The notes under the pieces are model-generated. The model was not told the DNA's origin and searched no databases. It saw only the letters and a program-made list of their open reading frames with translations. From NCBI GenBank assembly GCA_041635475.1, contig JBFKVA010000054.1, positions 1-15,081 on the forward strand: 15,081 nucleotides of DNA. Direction: 5' to 3'. Position numbers and translations under genes: made by a program. This DNA comes from GCA-020352575 sp041635475 (lineage in GTDB: Bacteria; Actinomycetota; Acidimicrobiia; Spongiisociales; JAENVV01). Of the stretch, positions 6,695-12,883 are shown piece after piece (position 1 is the stretch's first letter; each line of letters opens with the position of its first letter).

Positions 6695-6700
6695 CACTCT
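6695..6700 (+). promoter_or_regulatory. Weak -10-like box ahead of corA
   Basis: CACTCT lies 6 nt (GCCGAC) before ATG 6707, the same spacing as the other leaderless-type promoters in the window, but the first base is C instead of T. Read-through from the upstream transporter gene is equally possible. Confidence 0.25.
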
Positions 6701-6706
6701 GCCGAC

Positions 6707-7792
6707 ATGCAACGAGCCCTTCTCTTCGCGGCGGATGCGGCACCGGTGGCGGCACCGCCCGTCATCGACGGCTCCGGATGGGTCTGGATCGACGTCACCG
6801 GCATCTCCGAGTCCGACGTGGCCGACCTCGCCGCCGAACTCGGCCTCGACCCCTTCACGATCGACGACCTGCGCCAGGTCGGGGAGCTCCCACGCATGGA
6901 GGAACTGGAAGACGGGATCTTCGTGGTGGCCGCCACCCCCTCGACCGACACCACTCGCCTGCGGATGTCCGAAGTGGACGTGGTCATGCGCTCCAACCTC
7001 CTCCTCACGGTGCACTCGGAGCCGATACCGGCCATCGACCACCTGTGGGCGGCCGCCGTCGGTGCCCAGGAGCACCTCCCCGGGCCGGACGTGGCCCTCT
7101 CGCGGATCCTCGAACTGGCCGGTCGACGGATGCTCAGGCTCATCGCCGCCCTCGACGAGGAGTCCGAGCGACTCGAGGACATGGCGATCGAAGGTGACCC
7201 CACGGTTCCCGTTCATCTCCAGGCCCTGCGTCGCGACGCCCTCCTCCTGCGTCGGGCGGCGGCTCCCCAGCGAGACGCACTCCGCCTCCTCCACCAGAAG
7301 CACCCACTCATCAGCCACACGGCACGGCGACGCAACGAGAGCGCCTACTACGACATGGTGCGAATCATGGAGACGCTCGAGGCCTCTCGCCACCAGTTGG
7401 CGTCCGTCCTGGAGACGTACCGCAGCACCGTCGCCGAGGGCATGAACGAGGTCATGAAGGTCCTGGCGGTGTTCTCTGCGATCGTGCTGCCCTTGTCGCT
7501 CGTCGCCGGGATCTACGGCATGAACTTCGTCAACATGCCCGAACTCGACCAACCGTGGGGGTACGTGGCGGTCCTGGGGACGATGCTGGCGATGGGCCTC
7601 GGGTTGTGGATCTACTTCTCCCGCCGCGGGTTCATCGGGGGACCACGCGTGCTCTCGGTCCGACGCGTCGGTCGCATCGCCGGCCGGGGCCTGGGCGGGC
7701 TGATCCATCTCACCCTGGCTCCGGCCCACGCCGTCCTCCGGGTGGCCGAGCCCCTCATCCGCCAGTCTCCCGGCCCCGCCGACGAGGAATGA
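6707..7792 (+). CDS. corA: CorA-family Mg2+/divalent metal channel
   Basis: The 361-residue product is a homopentameric inner-membrane channel for Mg2+, Co2+ or Ni2+. A cytosolic alpha/beta domain fills about residues 1-150, followed by a long helical stalk with ESAYYDMVRIMETLEASRHQLASVLETY. The first membrane helix (about 249-270) ends in the invariant pore motif Y270-G-M-N273, and the second helix is about 284-303 (WGYVAVLGTMLAMGLGLWIYF). After it comes an unusually long basic tail of about 55 residues (RRGFIGGPRVLSVRRVGR...) where most CorA proteins stop within a few residues. The last codon and stop lie in a direct repeat shared with the exonuclease 3' end, so corA and the original exonuclease gene met tail to tail at TGATCA. 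Confidence 0.92.
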   Translation: MQRALLFAADAAPVAAPPVIDGSGWVWIDVTGISESDVADLAAELGLDPFTIDDLRQVGELPRMEELEDGIFVVAATPSTDTTRLRMSEVDVVMRSNLLLTVHSEPIPAIDHLWAAAVGAQEHLPGPDVALSRILELAGRRMLRLIAALDEESERLEDMAIEGDPTVPVHLQALRRDALLLRRAAAPQRDALRLLHQKHPLISHTARRRNESAYYDMVRIMETLEASRHQLASVLETYRSTVAEGMNEVMKVLAVFSAIVLPLSLVAGIYGMNFVNMPELDQPWGYVAVLGTMLAMGLGLWIYFSRRGFIGGPRVLSVRRVGRIAGRGLGGLIHLTLAPAHAVLRVAEPLIRQSPGPADEE

Positions 7793-7938
7793 TCACACCC
7801 AGCGGTGCGGCCGGTCCCGGAGGGTGGTGGCCCCGATCTCGTCGCACAGGGCGAGATACTCCTCACGCCGCACGCCGCGCCACTCGAGGTCCGAGAGGGA
7901 CTCGGTGAGGGGAACGTCACGGCGCAGGGTGGCCAGCC
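7788..7938. repeat. Direct repeat, left copy (exonuclease 3' end next to corA)
   Basis: These 151 bp match 8831-8981 with 9 substitutions and no gaps (142/151, hand-aligned). The repeat begins two bases before the corA stop codon and ends inside what was exonuclease codon 241. Flanks on both sides are unrelated between the copies. Confidence 0.9.
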
Positions 7939-7939
7939 T
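7793..7939 (-). pseudogene. Orphan 3' end of the 5'-3' exonuclease gene
   Basis: In reverse this encodes the last 48 residues (RLATLRRDVP...DRPHRWV) and stop of the exonuclease that is intact at 8836-9702. Only two residues differ, Ile/Leu and Val/Ile. Nothing upstream continues the coding frame: beyond 7939 the sequence is the promoter region of the 262-residue protein gene. It lacks all catalytic residues, so it is a remnant. Seven of the nine base differences are silent third positions, meaning the two copies diverged while both were still coding parts of functional genes. Confidence 0.85.
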
Positions 7940-7957
7940 CGGTGGAACCTCGGCGTG

Positions 7958-7963
7958 TAAGGT
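7958..7963 (+). promoter_or_regulatory. Candidate -10 box of the 262-residue protein gene
   Basis: TAAGGT, in the context TGTAAGGT, is followed by exactly 6 nt (CCGGCA) and ATG 7970. There is no Shine-Dalgarno, as expected for a leaderless mRNA. The box lies inside the proposed insertion, so the gene brings its own promoter. Confidence 0.45.
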
Positions 7964-7969
7964 CCGGCA

Positions 7970-8758
7970 ATGCCCGACGATGATCGCCCTTCGACGAAAG
8001 CCTGGGGGAAGATGCTCGCGGCCGGCGGTCTGGCAGTTGCTGCGCTCGGCCTGGGGATCGGCCTCTTCATGGGGGACGATGGGTCTGGCGGAGCCCAGCC
8101 AGAAGCACCTGCCGCCGCGGACACAACTGGTGGGTCACAGACCGGGAGTGGCGAGCCGGAGCCTGAGTCGGCCGAGCCGGCTTCACCGACGAGTCCCTCC
8201 CCCACCGCCGAGGAGATCCAGGTGCTGACTCCTCCATTGATGCTCTCTGCGGCCTTGGCCGAGGTGAGTGGTTTCGGAGCCGGAGGAGTCTTCTCAACTG
8301 TCGGAGGCGGAAAAAACTTGGGGGTCACCAAGGGTGGCGGGAAAGTCTGGGACGTCGCCTACGAGCAGGCAAGTTGCGGCTTCACCGGCGGAGTGGTCGT
8401 CTACCTCGGTGGAGAGGTGGCCTCGGGCTTGTTCGAGCCCACCAGCTTCAGCGCCGCCTTGTTCGCAGATGCGAACAACCACGTTTCGATCGCTGCCGTC
8501 GACGGAGTGGTGACCGGAGGCTTCTCGACCGGTGGGGAGGGTAGGAAGAACCACCAGGAGTGGGGCTTCTCCGGCGGAGACCTCAAACTCTCCGTGGTTC
8601 AAGTAGACGAAACCACGGTGGAGGTGGACGAACAGGATCGTGACGCCGTCGCCTTGGGGCTCGTGGCAACATGGTCCGGAACATCGACTGAGAACTTCAC
8701 CGGTGACGAGGCAGCAGGCACTGTGACGTTCACCTGTGTATTCCTGGCCAGAGGTTGA
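7970..8758 (+). CDS. Membrane-anchored secreted protein of unknown function
   Basis: I do not recognise this 262-residue protein. It has a short charged cytosolic N-terminus (residues 1-14), one hydrophobic segment at 15-35 (MLAAGGLAVAALGLGIGLFMG), and then a disordered linker rich in Pro, Glu, Ser, Gly and Thr (about 36-82). An extracytoplasmic domain follows (about 83-262), rich in Gly, Val and Thr and probably beta-structured. There is no lipobox cysteine, so it is an anchored or cleaved protein and not a lipoprotein. Only two cysteines occur, C136 and C256, both in the outer domain and possibly disulfide-bonded. Its codons use more A/T-ending forms than neighbours, and it sits between copies of the exonuclease 3' end, which suggests transfer. 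Confidence 0.75.
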   Translation: MPDDDRPSTKAWGKMLAAGGLAVAALGLGIGLFMGDDGSGGAQPEAPAAADTTGGSQTGSGEPEPESAEPASPTSPSPTAEEIQVLTPPLMLSAALAEVSGFGAGGVFSTVGGGKNLGVTKGGGKVWDVAYEQASCGFTGGVVVYLGGEVASGLFEPTSFSAALFADANNHVSIAAVDGVVTGGFSTGGEGRKNHQEWGFSGGDLKLSVVQVDETTVEVDEQDRDAVALGLVATWSGTSTENFTGDEAAGTVTFTCVFLARG

Positions 8759-8830
8759 CTCGGGCTCGCCCGCCCGTTGCATGACCGGGGTCGAGGAGGC
8801 CTGCCGCAGCGCACCCTCCCTGACGCGCAC

Positions 8831-8981
8831 AATGATCACACCCAGCGGTGCGGCCGGTCCCGGAGGGTGGTGGCCCCGACCTCGTCGCACAGGGCGAGAT
8901 ACTCCTCCCGCCGGACACCTCGCCACTCGAGGTCCGAGAGGGACTCGGTGATCGGGACGTCACGGCGCAGGGTCGCCAGCC
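8831..8981. repeat. Direct repeat, right copy (3' end of the intact exonuclease gene)
   Basis: This is the partner of 7788-7938. Here the repeat forms the live 3' end of the exonuclease gene. The identity starts at AATGATCACACCC, seven bases of which lie outside the coding region, including the former corA stop TGA that has no role at this location. Confidence 0.9.
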
Positions 8982-9702
8982 GGCGGTAGAGGCCGACGAC
9001 ACCGGCATGGGCGGCGAGGTTCTCGGCGAGGCGGGCCGCTCCGCGAACCGCCACGTCCCAGTCAGCCGGGTCCGCCGGGACCGCCTCGAGGCGGTGGTAC
9101 CGACCGAGGACGGCACCGGTCGACTTGGCTCCCCACCCCGGGACGCCGGGAATGCCGTCGGCGCTGTCGCCGACCAAGGCCAGGTAGTCGGGGATCGACT
9201 CGGGGGGGACGCCGAACTTCTCGATGACGCCCTGCTCGTCCAGCATGATCTCCTGTCGTCGATCGAACGTCACGATCCGGTTGCCCACGACACATTGGGC
9301 CAGGTCCTTGTCGGGTGAGAGGATGACGACCTGGTCGACCTCTTCGCACCATCGCATCGCGGCCGTGGCCATGGCGTCGTCGGCCTCGAACTCGACCATG
9401 CGCCACACGACCACGCCGAGTGCCTCCAAGGCGCGTTCGGCGAGCGGGAACTGGTTCAGGAGTTCCGGCTCGAGGCCCTCCCCCGTCTTGTAGCCCTCAA
9501 ACATGTCGTTGCGGAAGCTCGTGATCTCCGTGTCGAAGGCTGCCCCGAGGTGCGTCACGGTATCCTCTCGAAGCAGCCGGAGCGTCGTTTCGATGAGGCC
9601 CGTGACCGCGCCGACTTCCACTCCGGCCGGCGACAGGCGGTTGGGGAACCCGAAATGGGCCCGGAAGAGCTCGTAGGTGGCGTCGAGGAGGTGGAGGTGC
9701 AT
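8836..9702 (-). CDS. Stand-alone 5'-3' exonuclease / flap endonuclease
   Basis: The product has 288 residues and resembles the N-terminal 5'-nuclease domain of DNA polymerase I, as a separate protein. Such enzymes remove 5' flaps and RNA primers in replication and repair. Metal-binding acidic residues are present: D7 at the N-terminus, D57, EADD at 106-109, SPDKD at 130-133, and GDSADGIPGVPGWGAK at 178-193, the helix-hairpin-helix DNA clamp with D179 and D182. FRNDMFEGYKTGE matches the arch/substrate-binding region. There is no polymerase domain. A TAGCGT box 6 nt before ATG 9702 supports this start and a leaderless message. Its 3' end lies in the duplicated segment. It is divergent from the Rrf2 regulator. 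Confidence 0.9.
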   Translation of the reverse strand: MHLHLLDATYELFRAHFGFPNRLSPAGVEVGAVTGLIETTLRLLREDTVTHLGAAFDTEITSFRNDMFEGYKTGEGLEPELLNQFPLAERALEALGVVVWRMVEFEADDAMATAAMRWCEEVDQVVILSPDKDLAQCVVGNRIVTFDRRQEIMLDEQGVIEKFGVPPESIPDYLALVGDSADGIPGVPGWGAKSTGAVLGRYHRLEAVPADPADWDVAVRGAARLAENLAAHAGVVGLYRRLATLRRDVPITESLSDLEWRGVRREEYLALCDEVGATTLRDRPHRWV

Positions 9703-9708
9703 GCCGGG

Positions 9709-9714
9709 ACGCTA
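9709..9714 (-). promoter_or_regulatory. Candidate -10 box of the exonuclease gene
   Basis: On the minus strand TAGCGT is followed by 6 nt (CCCGGC) and ATG 9702, the same TANNNT-N6-ATG geometry seen elsewhere in the window. No Shine-Dalgarno precedes the ATG. Confidence 0.45.
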
Positions 9715-9735
9715 CCGCCGCTGCTCGTCTCTCCC

Positions 9736-9762
9736 GAACGTCAACCACACTGCTTGACGTTC
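9736..9762. promoter_or_regulatory. Perfect 9-9-9 inverted repeat in the rrf2 promoter, candidate operator
   Basis: GAACGTCAA and TTGACGTTC are exact reverse complements separated by 9 nt (CCACACTGC). Relative to the Rrf2 gene start the repeat spans about -46 to -20, over the -35 region, and it is 34 bp upstream of the divergent exonuclease start. Rrf2 proteins such as IscR and NsrR bind long palindromes and often repress their own promoter, so autoregulation is the simplest reading; this is inference. Confidence 0.6.
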
Positions 9763-9767
9763 TGCTG

Positions 9768-9773
9768 TAAGGT
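9768..9773 (+). promoter_or_regulatory. Candidate -10 box of the Rrf2 regulator gene
   Basis: TAAGGT, again in TGTAAGGT context as before the gene at 7970, lies 8 nt before ATG 9782. The position makes GTG 9776 unlikely as the start because only 2 nt would separate it from the box. Confidence 0.4.
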
Positions 9774-9781
9774 AAGTGTTC

Positions 9782-10270
9782 ATGCAGGTAGCACTCGGAC
9801 GCAAGGGAGACTATGCGGTGCGAGCCGTGCTCGACATCGCGCAGAACGCCGCCGGTGGGCGGCGGAAAGCGAGGGAGATCGCGGCCTCCATGGAGATACC
9901 CGACCGGTACCTGACGCAGATCCTGGCAGAGCTCGTGAGCGAACACCTCCTTACTGCGGTAGCCGGGCCCGACGGCGGCTACTCACTGGCGCGGCCCGCC
10001 GATCGGATCACACTGCTCGACGTCGTCGAGGTGGCCGAGGGACCGATCCTGCTCGATCAGTGCATCCTGGCCGGCGGCCCCTGCAGCTGGGATGAGGCGT
10101 GCCCGGTGCACGTCCCCTGGTCGCGGGCCCAGCAGTCGCTCATGGCCGAGCTCTCGCGGACGACGTTCGCCGCACTCGCCAACTCGGCAGACCAACTCGA
10201 AGCAGGGACGTTCGTGGTGCCAGAGGACACGCCGCCCCATCGTCGCCCCCACACCGAGGCGGAGGGATGA
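9782..10270 (+). CDS. Rrf2-family transcriptional regulator with Fe-S-type cysteines
   Basis: The 162-residue product starts with the family signature LGRKGDYAVRAVLDIA. The winged helix-turn-helix follows, with ARQ-type ARREIA replaced by KAREIAASMEIPDRYLTQILAELVSEHLL, and the wing GPDGGYSLARP. The sensing loop holds C94, C101 and C107 plus H110 (QC...GGPCSWDEACPVH), the layout that binds [2Fe-2S] or [4Fe-4S] in IscR, NsrR and RirA, so it likely responds to iron-sulfur status, redox stress or NO. Cysteine spacing is x6 then x5, where IscR has x5 and x5. It has a palindrome in its own promoter and lies 70 bp upstream of a benzoate-CoA-ligase-type gene on the same strand, its most likely target. 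Confidence 0.92.
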   Translation: MQVALGRKGDYAVRAVLDIAQNAAGGRRKAREIAASMEIPDRYLTQILAELVSEHLLTAVAGPDGGYSLARPADRITLLDVVEVAEGPILLDQCILAGGPCSWDEACPVHVPWSRAQQSLMAELSRTTFAALANSADQLEAGTFVVPEDTPPHRRPHTEAEG

Positions 10271-10296
10271 AGGCACACACCCGAGGAACCCCCACG

Positions 10297-10311
10297 CGGG
10301 AGGGGCTCCCG
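10297..10311 (+). terminator. GC-rich hairpin between rrf2 and the ligase gene
   Basis: CGGGAG and CTCCCG pair across a GGG loop. There is no following T-run, so it is not a classical intrinsic terminator. It may weaken read-through or stabilise an mRNA end, giving different levels of regulator and ligase. Confidence 0.25.
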
Positions 10312-10328
10312 GCACGACAACCCACGAC

Positions 10329-10332
10329 GGAG
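10329..10332 (+). promoter_or_regulatory. Shine-Dalgarno of the ligase gene
   Basis: GGAG lies 8 nt before ATG 10341 and fixes that start; upstream in-frame extension would run through the rrf2 coding region. Confidence 0.4.
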
Positions 10333-10340
10333 ACGTAACG

Positions 10341-11867
10341 ATGCAGACCGGACAGAACACAAGCACCCTCATCGACGGTTGGCTCGAAGCGGGGCAGGGC
10401 TCGAAGACGGCACTCATCACCGCGGACGACCAGCGCTGGACCGCTGATCAGCTGTTCCGGGCGGTGTGCAACGTCGCCGCCCACCTCGGGGAGGCGGGGG
10501 TGGGACGGGGAGACAGGGTCCTCCTCGTCCTCGACGACACGCCGGCGTTCCCGGCGACCTTCCTCGGCGCGATGAGGATCGGCGCCATCCCCATCCCGGT
10601 GAACTTCCTGTCCCGGCCGGAGGATTTCGGCCACTACCTCGACGACTCCGGGGCCTCCCTGGCCGTCATCGACCATGTCTTCCTCGACGTCGTGGGTCCC
10701 CAGGTGGAGGCTCGTCCGGGAATCCGGCTGGCAGTGGCGAACGGAGACGCCCCCGACGGCGCCTTCTCGCTCGACACGTGGATGGCCGACGACGCCGGTG
10801 AGGTCTCACCCGTCGCCGTCACGGCGGACGACATGGCGTTCTGGCTCTACTCGTCGGGCTCCACCGGCCTCCCCAAGGGCGTGGTCCACTCCCACGGTGG
10901 CGTGGCCGGGATCTGCGAGCTCTACGCCGGGCCGATCGCCGGGTTCTCCGAGAACGACGTGGTGTTCTCGAGCACGAAGATGTTCCATGCGTACGGCCTC
11001 GGCAACGCCCTGAGCTTCCCGCTCTGGTTCGGCGCCACCGCCGTCTACCTGACCGGACGCCCCACTCCCGACCGCCTCCTGGCCCGGGTCCAGGCCCACC
11101 GACCGACGATCCTCGCCTCGGTCCCGGCGCTCTACAACGGGATGCTCGCCGACCCCGGCTTCGATGGCGTCGACTGGTCGTCGGTGCGCATCGGGATGTC
11201 GGCGGCCGAGTCGCTTCCCCCGGAGATCTGGAGGCAGTTCCACAAGCGAACCGGGATCGAGATCCTCGACGGGATCGGGTCCACCGAGATGCTCCACATC
11301 TACCTCTCCAACCGCAAGGGAGACGTGAAACCGGGGACGACCGGTCGCCCCGTGGACGGGTACACGATCGAGATCAAGGACACCGAGGGCAACCCGTGCC
11401 CACCGGGCGAGGCCGGGGAGATGTGGGTCAAGGGCCCGACGGCACTCACCTCCTACTGGAACCAGCCCGACCGCACCAGGGACAAGATCCGCGACGGGTG
11501 GTTCCTCACCGGCGACCGCTACCGGCAGGACGAGGACGGCTACTACACGTACGAAGGACGGGTGGATGACGTCATGAAGGTCGGCGGCCTGTGGGTGAGC
11601 CCGATCGAGATCGAGAACCGCCTCATGGAGCACCGGGCGGTGAGCGAGGCAGCGGTCGTGTCGGTGACCGTCGACGACCGCTCCCGGATCAAGGCGTTCG
11701 TCATCCTCACAGAGGACGGCACCCCCGGTGACGAACTCACCGACGAGCTCCAGCAGTGGTGCAAGGCAGCCCTCCTGCGATACCAGTTCCCCCACCTCGT
11801 GGAGTACGTCGACGACTTCCCTCGCACGGCGACGGGCAAGATCCAGCGCTTCAAGCTTCGAGGCTGA
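10341..11867 (+). CDS. Benzoate-CoA ligase family acyl/aryl-CoA synthetase
   Basis: This ATP-dependent enzyme of the ANL superfamily adenylates a carboxylic acid and transfers it to CoA. The product has 508 residues, the family's usual length. The P-loop YSSGSTGLPKG spans residues 170-180. The family-typical KMFHAYGLGNALSFPLWFGATAV and RPTPD follow, then LDGIGSTEMLHIYLSNR around the adenylate site, WFLTGDRY, the hinge DDVMKVGGLWVSP, and catalytic K500 in ATGKIQRFK. The GIGSTEMLHI and YGLGNAL blocks closely resemble benzoate-CoA ligases, so an aromatic acid such as benzoate or a hydroxybenzoate is the best guess. Related enzymes also take short-chain or cyclic acids. It lies downstream of the Rrf2 regulator and converges on livM with a 23-bp gap. 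Confidence 0.9.
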   Translation: MQTGQNTSTLIDGWLEAGQGSKTALITADDQRWTADQLFRAVCNVAAHLGEAGVGRGDRVLLVLDDTPAFPATFLGAMRIGAIPIPVNFLSRPEDFGHYLDDSGASLAVIDHVFLDVVGPQVEARPGIRLAVANGDAPDGAFSLDTWMADDAGEVSPVAVTADDMAFWLYSSGSTGLPKGVVHSHGGVAGICELYAGPIAGFSENDVVFSSTKMFHAYGLGNALSFPLWFGATAVYLTGRPTPDRLLARVQAHRPTILASVPALYNGMLADPGFDGVDWSSVRIGMSAAESLPPEIWRQFHKRTGIEILDGIGSTEMLHIYLSNRKGDVKPGTTGRPVDGYTIEIKDTEGNPCPPGEAGEMWVKGPTALTSYWNQPDRTRDKIRDGWFLTGDRYRQDEDGYYTYEGRVDDVMKVGGLWVSPIEIENRLMEHRAVSEAAVVSVTVDDRSRIKAFVILTEDGTPGDELTDELQQWCKAALLRYQFPHLVEYVDDFPRTATGKIQRFKLRG

Positions 11868-11876
11868 GGCCGGCGG

Positions 11877-11888
11877 CCGGGCGCCCGG
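11877..11888. terminator. Palindrome in the ligase/livM convergent gap
   Basis: CCGGGCGCCCGG is a perfect 12-bp palindrome occupying half of the 23-bp gap between two convergent genes. It could act as a bidirectional terminator, but there is no T-run on either side and its folded stem would be only about 4 bp. Confidence 0.25.
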
Positions 11889-11890
11889 TC

Positions 11891-12883
11891 CTAGGTCGGG
11901 GCGCGACCGGCTTGGCGAGACCGCAGCCGGGTGAACACATCGATGAGTGACGGCACGGCACCCTTGCGGAAGCCGAGGAAGATGACGATCACGAGCACGC
12001 CGTAAGCGACACCCTGGAGCCGGCTGAAGTCAACGAGCAACTCGTCGAGGACCGTGAACGTGGCTGCCCCCAGGACCGGTCCTGCCATGCTCCCGATTCC
12101 CCCGAACACGAGCATGACGAGGACCTTGATGTCCACGTGCCCGAAGTCGTACGTCGTCGGCCCGATGAATCCCTCGATATGGGCGAACAACGCACCCGAC
12201 ATCCCGAGCATGGCCGATCCGATCGCACCGGCCAGGATCCGGAAGCGAGCGACGTTGACACCCGCCAGCTCGGCCGCCAACTCGTCGTCCCGCAGGCCTT
12301 TGAAGGCCCAGCCCACGCGCGACCGGTGCACCGCGATGTAGACGAACAGGTAGACGACGAGAACGCCGACGAGGACGTAGTAGGGGGGGACCTGCTCCCG
12401 CAGGAAGGTGCCGCTTCCGGCCCCCACCCGCAAGCCCGTCTCTCCGCCGGTGAGGTTGCGCTGGCCGAGGACGAAGTTCTGGAACGACAACGAGAACGTG
12501 AGCGTCACGATGCCGGTGAAGATCACGTCGAGGGATCGCCTCACGGCCACCCAGCTGAAGATCGCCCCCAGGAAGGCGGCAGCCGCCGTCCCCAGCACCA
12601 CCGTCACGACGAGCGGGAGGTCGAATCGCTCGGAGACGATGACCGAGGTGAAGCCGCCCACGCCGGCCAGGGCACCCACGCACAGGAAGAGCTGGCCGGT
12701 GCTGCCGAAGATCACATTGAAGGCGACCACGTACGTGGCGAAGAGGATGCCGGTGACGGCGATACCCATCATGAGGCGGGACTCGCCGTACCGGAGCGGT
12801 ACGAGGGCGAGGACGGCGCCGATGACCAGGACCGGGACGTACGCCCGGATCCAACCGGCGGAGGTGGCCACCGGGGCCGTCAC
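11891..12883 (-). CDS. livM: Branched-chain-type ABC transporter permease LivM
   Basis: This inner-membrane permease of a HAAT-family importer (leucine/isoleucine/valine, or aromatic acids in some relatives) has 330 residues. It contains about nine hydrophobic segments, including GIAVTGILFATYVVAFNVIFGSTGQ near the N-terminus. The cytosolic coupling loop GLRDDELAAELAGVNVARFRI contacts the ATPases. MLVFGGIGSMAGPVLGAA is a family hallmark near the C-terminus. The start is GTG 12883, overlapping the livH stop as GTGA and preceded by GGGGAGGG. A long open frame upstream in the same phase runs through livH and part of livF and is not coding. It is the last gene of the operon. Confidence 0.92.
   Translation of the reverse strand: MTAPVATSAGWIRAYVPVLVIGAVLALVPLRYGESRLMMGIAVTGILFATYVVAFNVIFGSTGQLFLCVGALAGVGGFTSVIVSERFDLPLVVTVVLGTAAAAFLGAIFSWVAVRRSLDVIFTGIVTLTFSLSFQNFVLGQRNLTGGETGLRVGAGSGTFLREQVPPYYVLVGVLVVYLFVYIAVHRSRVGWAFKGLRDDELAAELAGVNVARFRILAGAIGSAMLGMSGALFAHIEGFIGPTTYDFGHVDIKVLVMLVFGGIGSMAGPVLGAATFTVLDELLVDFSRLQGVAYGVLVIVIFLGFRKGAVPSLIDVFTRLRSRQAGRAPT

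Larger units (their letters stand above)
7939..8981. other. Apparent 1,043-bp insertion carrying one gene
   Basis: Taking out 1,043 bp (7939-8981, or equivalently 7788-8830) restores a simple corA / exonuclease tail-to-tail junction with the two stop codons touching as TGATCA. The segment holds the 262-residue protein gene, a short non-coding tail, and a diverged exonuclease 3' end that still serves the intact gene. No transposase, integrase, terminal inverted repeat or short target duplication is visible. GC is lower than the surroundings: a hand count over 8281-8400 gives 74 of 120 bases. Acquisition through homologous recombination at the exonuclease gene is my inference. Confidence 0.6.

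Noticed and set aside
8761..8772. CGGGC-TC-GCCCG hairpin just after the 262-residue gene as a terminator
   Set aside because: A 2-nt loop cannot form; opening it leaves a 4-bp stem, and no T-run follows.
7788..8981. Insertion sequence or integron cassette
   Set aside because: There is no transposase or integrase, no terminal inverted repeats, no short target duplication and no attC-like fold; the repeats are plain coding sequence of the exonuclease.
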